A stretch of DNA of 64,000 nt. Origin: Amycolatopsis deserti. GTDB lineage: Bacteria; Actinomycetota; Actinomycetes; Mycobacteriales; Pseudonocardiaceae. Location of the stretch: positions 1,302,001 through 1,366,000 of the forward strand of contig NZ_BNAU01000001.1 in assembly GCF_014653945.1 (NCBI RefSeq), in the 5' to 3' direction. The notes beneath the pieces were generated by a model. It saw only the letters and a list, made by a program, of their open reading frames with translations, made no database searches and was not told where the DNA came from. Every line of letters starts with the position of its first letter. The first letter of the stretch is position 1. The position numbers and the translations under genes are program-made. This document shows, in pieces, positions 52,659-61,988 of the stretch.

Positions 52659-53573
52659 ATGAAGACGAACGTCACCTTCCCCAGTGCCGGGCTGGCCCTG
52701 GCCGGTCTGCTGTTCACGCCGGACGACCACACCGGCGAGCCGCTGCCGGCGGTCGTGGTGTCCCACCCCGGCGGCGGGGTGAAGGAGCAGACCGCGAGCA
52801 TCTACGCCGAGCGCCTGGCTCGTGAGGGGTACGCGACGCTGGTGTTCGACGCCGCGTACCAGGGTGAAAGCGAAGGCGAGCCGCGCGGGCTGGAGAACCC
52901 GTTCCAGCGCTCGGAGGACGTCCGAGCCGCGGTCACCTACCTGACCACCCGCGACGACATCGACCCCACCCGGATCGGCGCGCTGGGCATCTGCGCGTCC
53001 GGCGGGTACGTCCCGTTCGCCGCGCAGACCGACCACCGGATCAAGGCGGTCGCCACGGTCAGCGCGGTCGACATCCGCAGCCTGCTGGTCGAAGGCCTCG
53101 GCCGCACGCAGGGCCCCGAAGTCCTGCAGGCGATGCTCGACCAGGCCGGTGCCCTGCGCACCGCCGAAGCGCGCGGTGCGGCCCCGGCCGTGCAGAACTG
53201 GGCGCCGGAGAGCCCCGAGGGCCTGGAGGAAGCCCCGACGCTGTACCGCGAGGCTCAGGACTACTACCGGACGCCGCGGGGCGGGCACGCCAACTCCACG
53301 AACGAGTGGCCGCTGCGCAGCATCGACCAGATCGCGCAGTTCGACCCGTACGCGATGATCGACCTGATCGCGCCGCGCCCGCTGCTGATGATCATCGGCT
53401 CGGAGTCCGACACCGGCTACTTCAGCCGTGAAGCCATCGAGAAGGCCGACGAGCCCAAGGAACTGTTCGTCATCGACGGCGCGACCCACATCGCCCTCTA
53501 CGACCAGGACGAGTACGTCACGCCCGCGGTCGCCAAGCTCACCGGATTCTTCGGCGAGCACCTGACCGCCTGA
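52659..53573 (+). CDS. Alpha/beta-hydrolase (dienelactone-hydrolase-like)
   Basis: The 304-residue protein has the alpha/beta-hydrolase core: VVVSHPGGGVKEQTASIY, YATLVFDAAYQGESEGEP, a nucleophile elbow IGALGICASGGYVPFAA with Cys-Ala-Ser in place of a simple G-x-S-x-G, and a C-terminal THIALYD. The acid is probably in IIGSESDTGYF. The elbow is typical of the YcjY/COG1073 hydrolases. It would cleave an ester, lactone or thioester. ATG 52659 follows AGAAGAGCTGGAGCA. It is the only plus-strand gene in the cluster and ends at a strong terminator. Confidence 0.85.
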   Translation: MKTNVTFPSAGLALAGLLFTPDDHTGEPLPAVVVSHPGGGVKEQTASIYAERLAREGYATLVFDAAYQGESEGEPRGLENPFQRSEDVRAAVTYLTTRDDIDPTRIGALGICASGGYVPFAAQTDHRIKAVATVSAVDIRSLLVEGLGRTQGPEVLQAMLDQAGALRTAEARGAAPAVQNWAPESPEGLEEAPTLYREAQDYYRTPRGGHANSTNEWPLRSIDQIAQFDPYAMIDLIAPRPLLMIIGSESDTGYFSREAIEKADEPKELFVIDGATHIALYDQDEYVTPAVAKLTGFFGEHLTA

Positions 53574-53585
53574 GCAGCGAGCCGT

Positions 53586-53615
53586 GGTCCCCGGCACCCG
53601 CGGGTGCCGGGGACC
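53586..53615. terminator. Perfect 15-bp inverted repeat between convergent genes
   Basis: GGTCCCCGGCACCCG (53586-53600) and CGGGTGCCGGGGACC (53601-53615) form a GC-rich hairpin with no spacer, between the hydrolase stop (53573) and the stop of the convergent hydantoinase-B-like gene (53623). A bidirectional terminator is likely. Confidence 0.75.
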
Positions 53616-53622
53616 CTGCCGC

Positions 53623-55551
53623 TCATCGCCGCGCGGCCCGCACCTTCTCCGTGGCGGCCTCGTCGAGCACGAGTCCCTCCGGATCGGCGTGCGGGTCGCC
53701 GGTGATCACGACCCCGAAGTCGCGCTCGGCGGCGGCGATCGTCAGGTACTCGTCGCGGACGTCACGCAGTACCCGCTGGGGGTCGCGCTCGAGCGGGTCG
53801 CCCCAGCCGCCGCCCCCGTTGGTCACGTACCGCCAGGTCGCACCGGCCTTGGTGGCCCAGCCCGGGTCCCGGCCGTAGTAGAAGAACTCGCCGTCCACCC
53901 GCGGGGCCCGCGTCACCGGATCCAGGGTGCCCGCGACCGCGACCGCCGCGGCGTAGCCGGAGGCGTCCGTGGGCAGCAGGGTCTCCGGCCCGCTCGTCGG
54001 AGCGCCGTCCCGGCCGAAGACCCAGACTCCGCCGAGCGCACCGTCACCTCCGCCGCGCACGCCGACGCCGCTCGCGTGGCGGAACCGCAGCGGGATGGTC
54101 TGGTGCTCCCCCGGCTGCGTGTAGAGGACGTCCTTCGCGACCGCCGCGCCGCCGCGGTGCGCGCCGGCCCCGGCGGTGTCGGGGAGGAACTCGCGCCGCA
54201 TGATCCGCAGCGGGAAGTCGGCCTCCAGGGACTCGCTCGAGGGCGACATGAGGTTGAAGATGTAACTGCACGAGAACCCGTCGCCGTCACCCGCACTGGA
54301 CCCGCCTCGCGGTCCGTGCTCGCCGCCGGCCATCGCGGAGCACATCCAGGGCGTACCGTCGGGGCCCACGCCGTAGGCGTTGTGCACGTAGGCCGCGCCG
54401 AAGTCGCCGCCGAGCGCGGCTTCGCCGAGGACCGAGCCCAACGCCCGGCACAGGACCGTGTTGATGAGCGCGGAAACCTCGTAGTAGCAGAAGACCGCCC
54501 CGTCCGGAGGCAGCGCGCTGACCATCGAGCCGGGCGGGATCACGAGGTCGATGTCGCGGAACGTGCCGGACGTGAACTCGCTTTCGGGCGACAGCAACAT
54601 TTTCAGGCCCACGCCGACGGCGGTCTTGGCGTCGAGCGCGCCGGCGTTGATGCAGGTGCGAGCCTGCCGGGACGAGCCGCTGAAGTCGGCTTCCAGCCGC
54701 TCCCCCCGCTTGCGCAGCGTGAGGGCGACCGTGTACTCCTCGCTGTCGTCGACACCGTCGGCGTCCAGGGAACCGCTCGCAGAGTAGTCACCGTCGGGCA
54801 TCGAGGCGAACGCCTGCCGCATGCTTTCGGCGGAGGCGTCGCAGGCGTAGCGGAGGCTGCCCAGGTACGCCTCGATGCCGTAGCGCTCGATGATCTCCTG
54901 GATGAGCTCTTCGCCGAGCGCGCAGCAGCTCTGCATCGTGTGGAAGTCCGGCAGCATCAGCTCGGCCATCCGCACGTTGTCGAAGATCAGCGAGAACGTC
55001 TCCCGCACCGGTTCGCCGGCGTGGTAGAGCAACCGCGGGCTGATCGAAATGCCGTCCTCGTAGATGTTGTGCTTGGCGGCGGAGAACCCGCCCGGGGCGA
55101 TGCCGCCGACGTCGAGCTGGTGCGCCCGCAACGCGATGAAACCGGCGATCTTCCCGTCGTGGAACACCGGCCGGATGAAGCAGACGTCGTTGTAGTGGTT
55201 GCCCATCCGGTAGACGTCGTTGCAGATCAGCAGATCGCCGGGCACCAGGTTCTCGGGCCCGAACTCCTCGACGGCGACCCGCACGCCGGCGGACATGGTG
55301 CCGAGGAAGATGGACAACCCGTTGGTCACCGCGCTCATCGCGTAGTCCTGCTCGGGCGGCGCGCAGACGCAGGCCGCGAAGTCGTAGCACAGCGCGATGA
55401 TCGGCGAGAAGGCGCGGTGCAGCAGGCCGGTGGTGACGTGCTGCGCCGAGTACCGGAGCCGGTTGGCCAGCACCGAAGCGGTGAACCGATCGCAGTCGTA
55501 GCGGTCGAGGAACTGCTCGTCGGTCAGGTCCCGCAGCAATGTCGTGCTCAT
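53623..55551 (-). CDS. Hydantoinase B/acetone-carboxylase alpha-like subunit
   Basis: The 642-residue protein is a HyuB-family (N-methylhydantoinase B/oxoprolinase B/acetone carboxylase alpha) subunit. Features are SVLANRLRYSAQHVTTGLLH, RAFSPIIALCYDFAACVCAP, PGDLLICNDVYRMGNHYNDV and a glycine-rich end GGGGWGDPLERDPQRVLRDV. In partner complexes this subunit carries the metal site. It overlaps the A subunit by four bases. It could hydrolyse a cyclic amide, or carboxylate a ketone as in acetone or acetophenone carboxylase; the presence of a third small zinc-ribbon gene favours the latter. Confidence 0.88.
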   Translation of the reverse strand: MSTTLLRDLTDEQFLDRYDCDRFTASVLANRLRYSAQHVTTGLLHRAFSPIIALCYDFAACVCAPPEQDYAMSAVTNGLSIFLGTMSAGVRVAVEEFGPENLVPGDLLICNDVYRMGNHYNDVCFIRPVFHDGKIAGFIALRAHQLDVGGIAPGGFSAAKHNIYEDGISISPRLLYHAGEPVRETFSLIFDNVRMAELMLPDFHTMQSCCALGEELIQEIIERYGIEAYLGSLRYACDASAESMRQAFASMPDGDYSASGSLDADGVDDSEEYTVALTLRKRGERLEADFSGSSRQARTCINAGALDAKTAVGVGLKMLLSPESEFTSGTFRDIDLVIPPGSMVSALPPDGAVFCYYEVSALINTVLCRALGSVLGEAALGGDFGAAYVHNAYGVGPDGTPWMCSAMAGGEHGPRGGSSAGDGDGFSCSYIFNLMSPSSESLEADFPLRIMRREFLPDTAGAGAHRGGAAVAKDVLYTQPGEHQTIPLRFRHASGVGVRGGGDGALGGVWVFGRDGAPTSGPETLLPTDASGYAAAVAVAGTLDPVTRAPRVDGEFFYYGRDPGWATKAGATWRYVTNGGGGWGDPLERDPQRVLRDVRDEYLTIAAAERDFGVVITGDPHADPEGLVLDEAATEKVRAARR

Positions 55552-57608
55552 TTTCCTGCTCCTTCGACGCGGGTGATGACGATCTCGCCGATCCGGCCGA
55601 CGGTCGCGACCAGGCCCGGCGGCACGAACGTGGTCGACATCGGCTCCCGGATCACCGCCGGGCCCTCGATGACGTCGCCGCGCATCAGGCTGTCGCGCTC
55701 GTACTCGCCGGCTGTCAGGTCGGTCTCCTCCAGGTACCGGATGGTGATCGTCCCGGCCGGCCGGACGGACTCCCCGGCGGCCCGCGCCGGCGGCTCCGGG
55801 TACTCGACCTTCGGCGTGGGCACGACCGCGGTGAGCCGGTAGGTGACGCCCTGCACCGGCATGCCCTCGAAGCGGTTGCCGGAGCGCTGTTCGTAGCCGT
55901 CGTGGAAGTTGGCGATCATCGTCTCGACGGCTTCGGGGGTGATCTTGCCGTTCGGCACCTCGACGAACGGGGTCTCCCAGACCTGCCCCATGAGCTGGCC
56001 GTCGAACGAGCGGGTGAACGTGACGCGCTCGGCGTCCTCGCCCAGCGAGCGCCGCATCGCCTCCTCCATGCCCGCGTACACCGCGTCGATCTCGTCGGCG
56101 GCCTCCGGCGTGAGCACCGTGTACGCGGTGCGGCTGTCGGCGTACACCTGGTCGGCGCTGACCAGGCCCAGCGCCGAGAACAGCCCGGGGTGCGGCGGCA
56201 CGATCACGCTCTTGACGTGCATCTGCTCCAGCAGTCCCGGCAGCATCATCGGCCCGGCCGCGCCGTAGGCGACCATCGCGTGGTCACGCGGGTCGACGCC
56301 GTTCTTGACCAGCACGTCGACGATGCCCTCGGCGACGTTGTTCAGCGCCATCCGGTAGGCGAACCGGACGCGTTCGGCCAGGGTCGCCTGCGTGTCGAGC
56401 TTCTCGAAGGCGGCCCGGGCGAGGTCCGGGTCGAGCCGTGACCGCCCGGCGGCGAACCGGTCCGGATCGAGGATCCCCAGCATCAGGAACGTGTCGGTGG
56501 TGGTGGGCTGCTCGCCGCCGCGGCCGTAGCAGGCCGGCCCGGGGTCGGCGCCCGCGCTCTCCGGGCCGACCTTCACCTCGCCGGTCGGGGTGATGCTGAC
56601 GATGCTGCCGCCGCCGGCGCCCACGCTCACGATCTCGTTCGAGAGCGTGTTCACGATCAGATCGTGCTCCAGCTCGAACGTCGTGTTGACGAACGGCTTG
56701 CCGCCGGTGACGACGCTGATGTCGCTGGAGGTGCCGCCGATGTCGGTGCAGATCAGGTTCGGCTCGCCGATCAGCTCGCCCAGGTGCGCACACGCGACCG
56801 TCCCCGCGGCGGGGCCGGAGAAGACGATGCGGGACGGCCGCTCCATCGCGACGTCGACCGGGGCGAGCATGGCGGCGCAGTCGGCGAAGTTCAGGTCCCC
56901 GGTGAACCCGAGGCCGGTCAGCCCGGCGGACAGTTCCCGGGTGTAGGGGCCGTAGATGCGCTTCATCAGCACGTCGACGACGGTCGTCGAAGCCCGCGGG
57001 TATTCGCGGGCCAGCGGCGAGACCTCGCTGGAGATCGAGCACGCGACGTCGCCGATCTCCTCGGCGACCAGCTCCCGCAGGCGCCGCTCGTGGCTTCCAT
57101 CCACATAGGAATTGAGCAGGCAGATCGCGACGCCCTCGACCCCGCAGCGGGCCAGGATCCGCAGCTCTTCGCGGGCCTGCCGCTCGTCGAGCGGGATCAC
57201 CACCGATCCGTCGGCGCCGAGCCGCTCGCGGATGCCGCGGCGCAGGTAGCGCGGTACCACCGGGGCGGTCACGTCGCCGAAGCTGCGGCGCCAGCGGGGA
57301 TCGGTGTTGGCCTCGGCCGGCCGCCACGCCCGCGCCATGTCCAGCATGTCGCGGTGGCCTTCGGTCGTCAGGAACGCGATCTTGGGCAGCCGCCGGGTGA
57401 TGATCGCGTTGAGGCCGTGCGTGCTGGCGTGGTTGAACGCGGCCGCGGCGGCGACGTCCACTTCGGACGCTCCCTCCAGCACGGCCTTGTAGCTCTCGGT
57501 GACGTTGGTGGCCACCTTGACGGTCTCGATCCGGCCGTCGGCGATCGAGACGATGTCGGTGAACGTGCCGCCGACGTCGACGCCGATCATCCCCTTGCGC
57601 TCAGCCAT
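55548..57608 (-). CDS. Hydantoinase A/acetone-carboxylase beta-like subunit
   Basis: The 686-residue ATP-dependent subunit has the ASKHA-type fold: GVDVGGTFTDIVSI at the N-terminus (phosphate 1), a NHASTHGLNAIITRRLPK block, CTDIGGTSSDISVVTGGKPF (phosphate 2) and a YGAAGPMMLPGL late block. It would phosphorylate the substrate before hydrolysis or carboxylation by the B subunit. ATG 57608 is preferred; GTG 57617 is possible. It overlaps the zinc-ribbon gene by eight bases. Confidence 0.88.
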   Translation of the reverse strand: MAERKGMIGVDVGGTFTDIVSIADGRIETVKVATNVTESYKAVLEGASEVDVAAAAAFNHASTHGLNAIITRRLPKIAFLTTEGHRDMLDMARAWRPAEANTDPRWRRSFGDVTAPVVPRYLRRGIRERLGADGSVVIPLDERQAREELRILARCGVEGVAICLLNSYVDGSHERRLRELVAEEIGDVACSISSEVSPLAREYPRASTTVVDVLMKRIYGPYTRELSAGLTGLGFTGDLNFADCAAMLAPVDVAMERPSRIVFSGPAAGTVACAHLGELIGEPNLICTDIGGTSSDISVVTGGKPFVNTTFELEHDLIVNTLSNEIVSVGAGGGSIVSITPTGEVKVGPESAGADPGPACYGRGGEQPTTTDTFLMLGILDPDRFAAGRSRLDPDLARAAFEKLDTQATLAERVRFAYRMALNNVAEGIVDVLVKNGVDPRDHAMVAYGAAGPMMLPGLLEQMHVKSVIVPPHPGLFSALGLVSADQVYADSRTAYTVLTPEAADEIDAVYAGMEEAMRRSLGEDAERVTFTRSFDGQLMGQVWETPFVEVPNGKITPEAVETMIANFHDGYEQRSGNRFEGMPVQGVTYRLTAVVPTPKVEYPEPPARAAGESVRPAGTITIRYLEETDLTAGEYERDSLMRGDVIEGPAVIREPMSTTFVPPGLVATVGRIGEIVITRVEGAGK

Positions 57609-57843
57609 GTCCGCCACCCCGGATCCGGTCCGCCAGCAGTTCGATCGGGCCCAGCTTCGGCCCGGGCGTGCGCCGCACGTCGGTCAGGCACTCCGCGCAC
57701 TTGACGACGTCGAACCAGCCGGCCTCCGACAGCACCGGGTAGGCCTGCAGCTTGCGTGCGCCGCAGCCCGGGCACGTGCCCTCGACGCTCTCCCGGTTCA
57801 CCGACAACGTCGGTTCGGCCGGGCGTGGATTGGTGATCGCCAT
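57601..57843 (-). CDS. Small zinc-ribbon protein of the HyuAB operon
   Basis: The 80-residue protein has a treble-clef-like CPGCGARK and VKCAECL pair that should bind one zinc, after a disordered N-terminal tail (ITNPRPAEPTLSVNRES). It overlaps the HyuA start and is preceded by GAGGAGAG. Acetone and acetophenone carboxylases have a third small subunit rich in zinc ligands, so this may be a gamma-type subunit. It also occurs with hydantoinase-like genes in other actinobacteria. Function is inferred from location. Confidence 0.65.
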   Translation of the reverse strand: MAITNPRPAEPTLSVNRESVEGTCPGCGARKLQAYPVLSEAGWFDVVKCAECLTDVRRTPGPKLGPIELLADRIRGGGHG

Positions 57844-57873
57844 TGATCTCTCCTCACTGGATCCGTTTCGGTA

Positions 57874-59622
57874 CTAGGCCGGATCGGCCGGGCTCAGGGC
57901 CCGGACGGCCGACGCGTCCGCGCCGAGCAGACGCTGCGCCATCGGCACGAGCTTGAACTTCTGGACCTTCCCGGTCGGGGTCTGCGGCACGGCGCCGGTG
58001 TCGAGCACGAAGACGTGCCGGGGCACCTTGAACCGGGCCAGCGCCGACCGGCAGGCTTCGAGGAGCTGCCCCGGATCGGGCGTGGCGCCCGGCTCCGGGA
58101 CGACGAACGCGCACCCGGCCTCGCCCCAGCGGTCGTCCGGCACGCCGACGACGAAGGCCTGGCTGACACCGGGCCGGGTGGTCAGGAAGTCCTCGACTTC
58201 CTTGGGCATCACGAGTTCGCCGCCGCTTTTGAACACGTCCTTCGACCGGCCGGTGATGACGAGGGAACCGTCGTCGAGGACCCGGCCGAGGTCGCCGGAG
58301 TACAGCCAGCCGTCCCGGAGCGTGGCCTCGGTCGCGTCGGGGCGGTTCCAGTACCCCAGCATGGTCGTCGGCCCGCGCGACACGAGCTCACCGGTTTCCC
58401 CGGGCCGGACGGGTTCGTGGGTGACCGGGTCCAGGATCCGGTACTCCGCGACCGTCCCGGCGGCCCCGGCGGCGGCCCCGCCCAGCTTGGGCCGGCCGAC
58501 GGTGGACGCGGTCACTTCGAGGGGGTCGTCCGGCTGTGTCATCACCGTCGCCCCGGCGACCTCGGTCATCCCGTACGCGGTGGTGAGCTCGCGGACCCCG
58601 AGGTCGTCGCGGATCCGCTGCCACAGCCACGTCGGCGCGACCGCCGCGGCCGAGAGCATCCTGGTCAGCGAGGAGAGGTCGACGTTGGTGCGGTCGGGAT
58701 GCTCGACGAGCGCGACGCTCATCGTCGGGACCGCGAGCACGTCGTTGACCCGGTGCCGCTCGATCGCGCGCAGGTACTCCCCCGCGTCGAAGCGGGGCTG
58801 CGGCAGCATCGCCCCGCCGACGAAGGTCGTCGCCTGGACCCCGTGCTCGTAGCCGAACATGTGGTAGCAGGGCAGGGCGAACACGACCCGGTTGCCATCG
58901 GGCAGGGCCCGGCAGAACGCCGAGCCGTATTCCTGGCGCAGCAGCGCGTCGTGGCTCAGCTGCACGCCCTTGGGCTCACCGGTCGTCCCGGAGGTGTACA
59001 TGATATCCGACATCTGCTCCGGGCTTCGCCGGCCGCCCGGCGCCGCACCCGGATTCTGCTCACCGATCCGCGCCAGCTCCGGGACGTCGGCCACGCCCTC
59101 CCGGCCCTCGCCCCGCCCTTCGGCGTCGAAGGTGATGACGCGCTCCAGGTCGCCGAACCCGATCGACCCGGCCCGTGACCAGCCGGGCGCCAGCTCGTCC
59201 AGCATCGCCAGGTAGTCCAGGTCGCGGTAGGACGTCATCGTGATCAGCACGCGGGCGCAGGACTGGCGGAGCACGAACCCGAGCTCGTGGGTGCGGTAGA
59301 GGTAGTTCAGCGGCACGGCGACCGCCCCTGCCCGGGAGATCGCCAGCTTCAGCGGCGCGTACTCGGGGTAGTTCGCCATCAGCACGGCCACGTGGTCCCC
59401 GGGCCGCACCCCCAGCGCGGCCAGCCCGTCGGCGAACCGGTGGGCTTGACGCAGCACGTCGTCGTAGGTGAGCACGCGGTCGCCGGCGATGACGTACGGC
59501 CGCGGTCCGAAACGGGCCGCGGCGTGCTCGAAGTGCTCGTCGAGCGTCCGCGGGCGCCAGGGCGCGAACTCCCGCTCCAGATCCGCCCGCCGCTCGGCGA
59601 TCGACGGCCCGTGCGCGGTCAC
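57874..59622 (-). CDS. Acyl-CoA synthetase (AMP-forming)
   Basis: The 582-residue adenylate-forming ligase activates a carboxylic acid to its CoA ester. Motifs are MYTSGTTGEPKGVQLSH (P-loop), TAYGMTEVAG, YSGDLGRVLDDGSLVITGR and C-terminal VPQTPTGKVQKFKL with the catalytic Lys. The N-terminal part SIAERRADLEREFAPWRP is common in cyclohexanecarboxylate- or aliphatic-acid-type ligases. It overlaps the SDR gene by four bases. The acid formed by the aldehyde dehydrogenase next door could be its substrate. Confidence 0.9.
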   Translation of the reverse strand: MTAHGPSIAERRADLEREFAPWRPRTLDEHFEHAAARFGPRPYVIAGDRVLTYDDVLRQAHRFADGLAALGVRPGDHVAVLMANYPEYAPLKLAISRAGAVAVPLNYLYRTHELGFVLRQSCARVLITMTSYRDLDYLAMLDELAPGWSRAGSIGFGDLERVITFDAEGRGEGREGVADVPELARIGEQNPGAAPGGRRSPEQMSDIMYTSGTTGEPKGVQLSHDALLRQEYGSAFCRALPDGNRVVFALPCYHMFGYEHGVQATTFVGGAMLPQPRFDAGEYLRAIERHRVNDVLAVPTMSVALVEHPDRTNVDLSSLTRMLSAAAVAPTWLWQRIRDDLGVRELTTAYGMTEVAGATVMTQPDDPLEVTASTVGRPKLGGAAAGAAGTVAEYRILDPVTHEPVRPGETGELVSRGPTTMLGYWNRPDATEATLRDGWLYSGDLGRVLDDGSLVITGRSKDVFKSGGELVMPKEVEDFLTTRPGVSQAFVVGVPDDRWGEAGCAFVVPEPGATPDPGQLLEACRSALARFKVPRHVFVLDTGAVPQTPTGKVQKFKLVPMAQRLLGADASAVRALSPADPA

Positions 59623-60485
59623 CGGGTGCCGCCCGCGACATCCACCGTGCGGCGCACGGTCGACTTCACCCCGGTGCTGCCCCGGTTGACCCCGACCAGG
59701 CCACGCAGCGCGGGGTTGTTGTTGACCAGGTTCCCCAGCTGCGGCCCGGCGGCGATCATGCCGCCGTCGACCGTGACGATCTCGCCGGTGATGAACCGCG
59801 CGTCGTCGCTGGCCAGGAACGACACGACCGCGGCGACGTGGTCCGGCTCCCCCGCGTACGGCAGGGGTTGCACGGTGCCGAGCACCGGCTCGAGATCCTC
59901 GGCGGTCAGGCCGATCAGGGGTGTGGTGATGATGCCCGGGGCGACCGCGTTGACCCGGATCCGGTCCGGCGCGTATTCGAGCGCGGCGATCCGGGTGAGG
60001 TGCTGGACCCCGGCCTTGGCCACCGAGTAGGCCTGCACCCCGGCGCCGGCCGCGAAGGCGCCCACCGAACCGAAGTTGACGATCGCGCCGCCGGTGCCCT
60101 GGGCGCGCATGACCCGGCCGGCGTGCTTGATGCCGAGGAACACGCTGCGGAGCACGACGTCGAACGTGTAGTCCCAGTCATCGGCCTCGATCTCGGTCAG
60201 CGGGCCGAACGCCCCACCGACCCCGGCGGCGTTGACCAGCACGTCGAGCCGGCCGTAGGTCTCGACCGTCTCGCGGATCGCGGCCTCGAACCGCGCTTCG
60301 TCGCTGACGTCGGTGTGCACGAACCGGACCCGGTCGCCCGCGTCCAGCTCCGCGATCGTCCGCTCGGCGACCTCGCGGTTGAGGTCCGCGATCACCACGC
60401 TGAACCCGCGCCCGAGGAACCGGGCCACCGACGCCCGGCCCATGCCGCTCGCCCCACCGGTCACCAGTGCCACTTCGTTGCCCAT
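59619..60485 (-). CDS. Short-chain dehydrogenase/reductase
   Basis: The 288-residue NAD(P)-binding enzyme has TGGASGMG (cofactor), LVNAAGVGG, catalytic Ser in NFGSVGAFA, and YSVAK with catalytic Tyr and Lys. It ends with about 35 residues (GNLVNNNPALRGLVGVNRGS onward) beyond the usual C-terminus. It probably oxidises a secondary alcohol or beta-hydroxyacyl-CoA. It is 21 bp after the aldehyde dehydrogenase stop. Confidence 0.9.
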   Translation of the reverse strand: MGNEVALVTGGASGMGRASVARFLGRGFSVVIADLNREVAERTIAELDAGDRVRFVHTDVSDEARFEAAIRETVETYGRLDVLVNAAGVGGAFGPLTEIEADDWDYTFDVVLRSVFLGIKHAGRVMRAQGTGGAIVNFGSVGAFAAGAGVQAYSVAKAGVQHLTRIAALEYAPDRIRVNAVAPGIITTPLIGLTAEDLEPVLGTVQPLPYAGEPDHVAAVVSFLASDDARFITGEIVTVDGGMIAAGPQLGNLVNNNPALRGLVGVNRGSTGVKSTVRRTVDVAGGTR

Positions 60486-60506
60486 GTCTCGTCCTTCCCG
60501 GTGCTG

Positions 60507-61988
60507 TCAGCCGAACAGCACTTGCTTGGTGCCGGTGAACTCGCGGAGGCCCTCGGGACCGCATTCGCGCCCCCAGCCGGAGCGCTTCACACCGCCGAAC
60601 GGCGCGGCCATCGTGGGCCCGAAGGTGTTGAGCGCGACCGATCCGGCGCGGATCCGGCGGGCGACCGCCAGCGCACGCTCCCGGTCCGCCGAGAACACGC
60701 TCGCGGCCAAGCCGTACTCGCTGTCGTTCGCGATCCGGACGGCGTCGTCGACGTCGTGGTACGCCAGGACAGCGGTGACCGGGCCGAAGACCTCCTGCCG
60801 CGCGACGTCGTGGTCCTCGGCGACACCGGTCAGCAGCGTGGGTTCGTGGAACCAGCCGGTGCGCAACCCCTCGGGACGGCCCCCGCCGGTCACGACCGTC
60901 GCGCCCTGCTCGCGGGCCCGCTCCACGACGCGACGGGTCCGGTCGAGCGCGGCGCGGGTGGCGAGGGGACCGTGGTCGGTGTCCGCCGACCGCGGATCGC
61001 CGATCCGCAGCGCCCGGTAGGCCCCGGCGAGCGCCTCGACGATCTCGTCGTGCCGCGCCGCCGGGACGAGCACCCGCGACAGCGCCGCGCACACCTGACC
61101 GGCGCCGCTCATCGCCCCGGCCACCAGAGGCCGCAGTGCCCGGCCGAGGTCGACGTCCTCCAGCAGCACCGCCGGGGACTTGCCGCCGAGCTCGAACACC
61201 GTGCGCGGCAGCAGATCGGCGCTCTGCCGCAGGATCTCCGAGGCGGTCCGGGGGCCGCCGGTGAACGAGATCATCTCGAACCGCGGATCGGCGACCAGCC
61301 GCCGCGAGACCTCGACGCCGGCCGACAGGACGCTCAGCACCCCGGGCGGAAACCCCGCGGCGGCAGCGCAGTCGGCCACGATCCGCATCATCAGCGCCGA
61401 CTCCGGCGCCGACTTGACCACCACCGGGGCGCCGGCCAGCAGCGCGGGGACGACCTTGCTGCCCACGGTCGTCAGCGGACCGTTGTACGGCATCACCGCC
61501 AGCACCGGCCCGACCGGGTCCCGGTCGATCCGCACCTCGCCGACCGGGGTCGTCCGGGTCTCGGGCGCCAGCGCCTCCTCGGCCACCTCGAGCGCGGTCC
61601 GCCAGGCGGTCTTCGCGGCGAAGCGGTGCAGCGTGCGGCTCCAGCGCACCGGGATCCCGGCCTCCACCGCCCACACCAGACCGATTTCGTCCGCACGCTT
61701 CTCCAGGAGGTCGCAGAACCGGCCGCAGACCTCGATCCGGCGGCTGACCGGCCACCGCGGCCACGGCCCGGCGAACGCTTCGGCCGCCGCCGTCACCGCG
61801 CCGTCCGCGTCTTCGGCCGACGGCGCCACGACCTCGGCGACGATCTCTTCGGTCGTCGGCGAGACGACCGTCGTGCGCTCGTGCCCGGCCGAGGGCCGCC
61901 ACTCGCCGCCGATCAAGAGCGCGTCCGGCCGCGGTACGCGCAGGTCACCGTCCACCACGAGCTGCTCTCGGTTGTCCACCAGGCTCAT
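60507..61988 (-). CDS. NAD(P)-dependent aldehyde dehydrogenase 2
   Basis: The 493-residue enzyme shows the same family motifs as the gene at 41497 but is clearly different in sequence: MPYNGPLTTVGSKVVPAL, SFTGGPRTASEIL, FELGGKSPAVLL with the catalytic Glu, GAGQVCAALSRVLVP with the catalytic Cys, and EVFGPVTAVL. It overlaps the racemase-like gene by four bases. Possession of two such enzymes suggests two aldehyde oxidation steps in the pathway. Confidence 0.92.
   Translation of the reverse strand: MSLVDNREQLVVDGDLRVPRPDALLIGGEWRPSAGHERTTVVSPTTEEIVAEVVAPSAEDADGAVTAAAEAFAGPWPRWPVSRRIEVCGRFCDLLEKRADEIGLVWAVEAGIPVRWSRTLHRFAAKTAWRTALEVAEEALAPETRTTPVGEVRIDRDPVGPVLAVMPYNGPLTTVGSKVVPALLAGAPVVVKSAPESALMMRIVADCAAAAGFPPGVLSVLSAGVEVSRRLVADPRFEMISFTGGPRTASEILRQSADLLPRTVFELGGKSPAVLLEDVDLGRALRPLVAGAMSGAGQVCAALSRVLVPAARHDEIVEALAGAYRALRIGDPRSADTDHGPLATRAALDRTRRVVERAREQGATVVTGGGRPEGLRTGWFHEPTLLTGVAEDHDVARQEVFGPVTAVLAYHDVDDAVRIANDSEYGLAASVFSADRERALAVARRIRAGSVALNTFGPTMAAPFGGVKRSGWGRECGPEGLREFTGTKQVLFG

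Noticed and set aside
53584-55842. A 752-residue plus-strand open frame opposite hydantoinase B
   Set aside because: Low-complexity antisense composition; the minus-strand gene is a complete member of its family.
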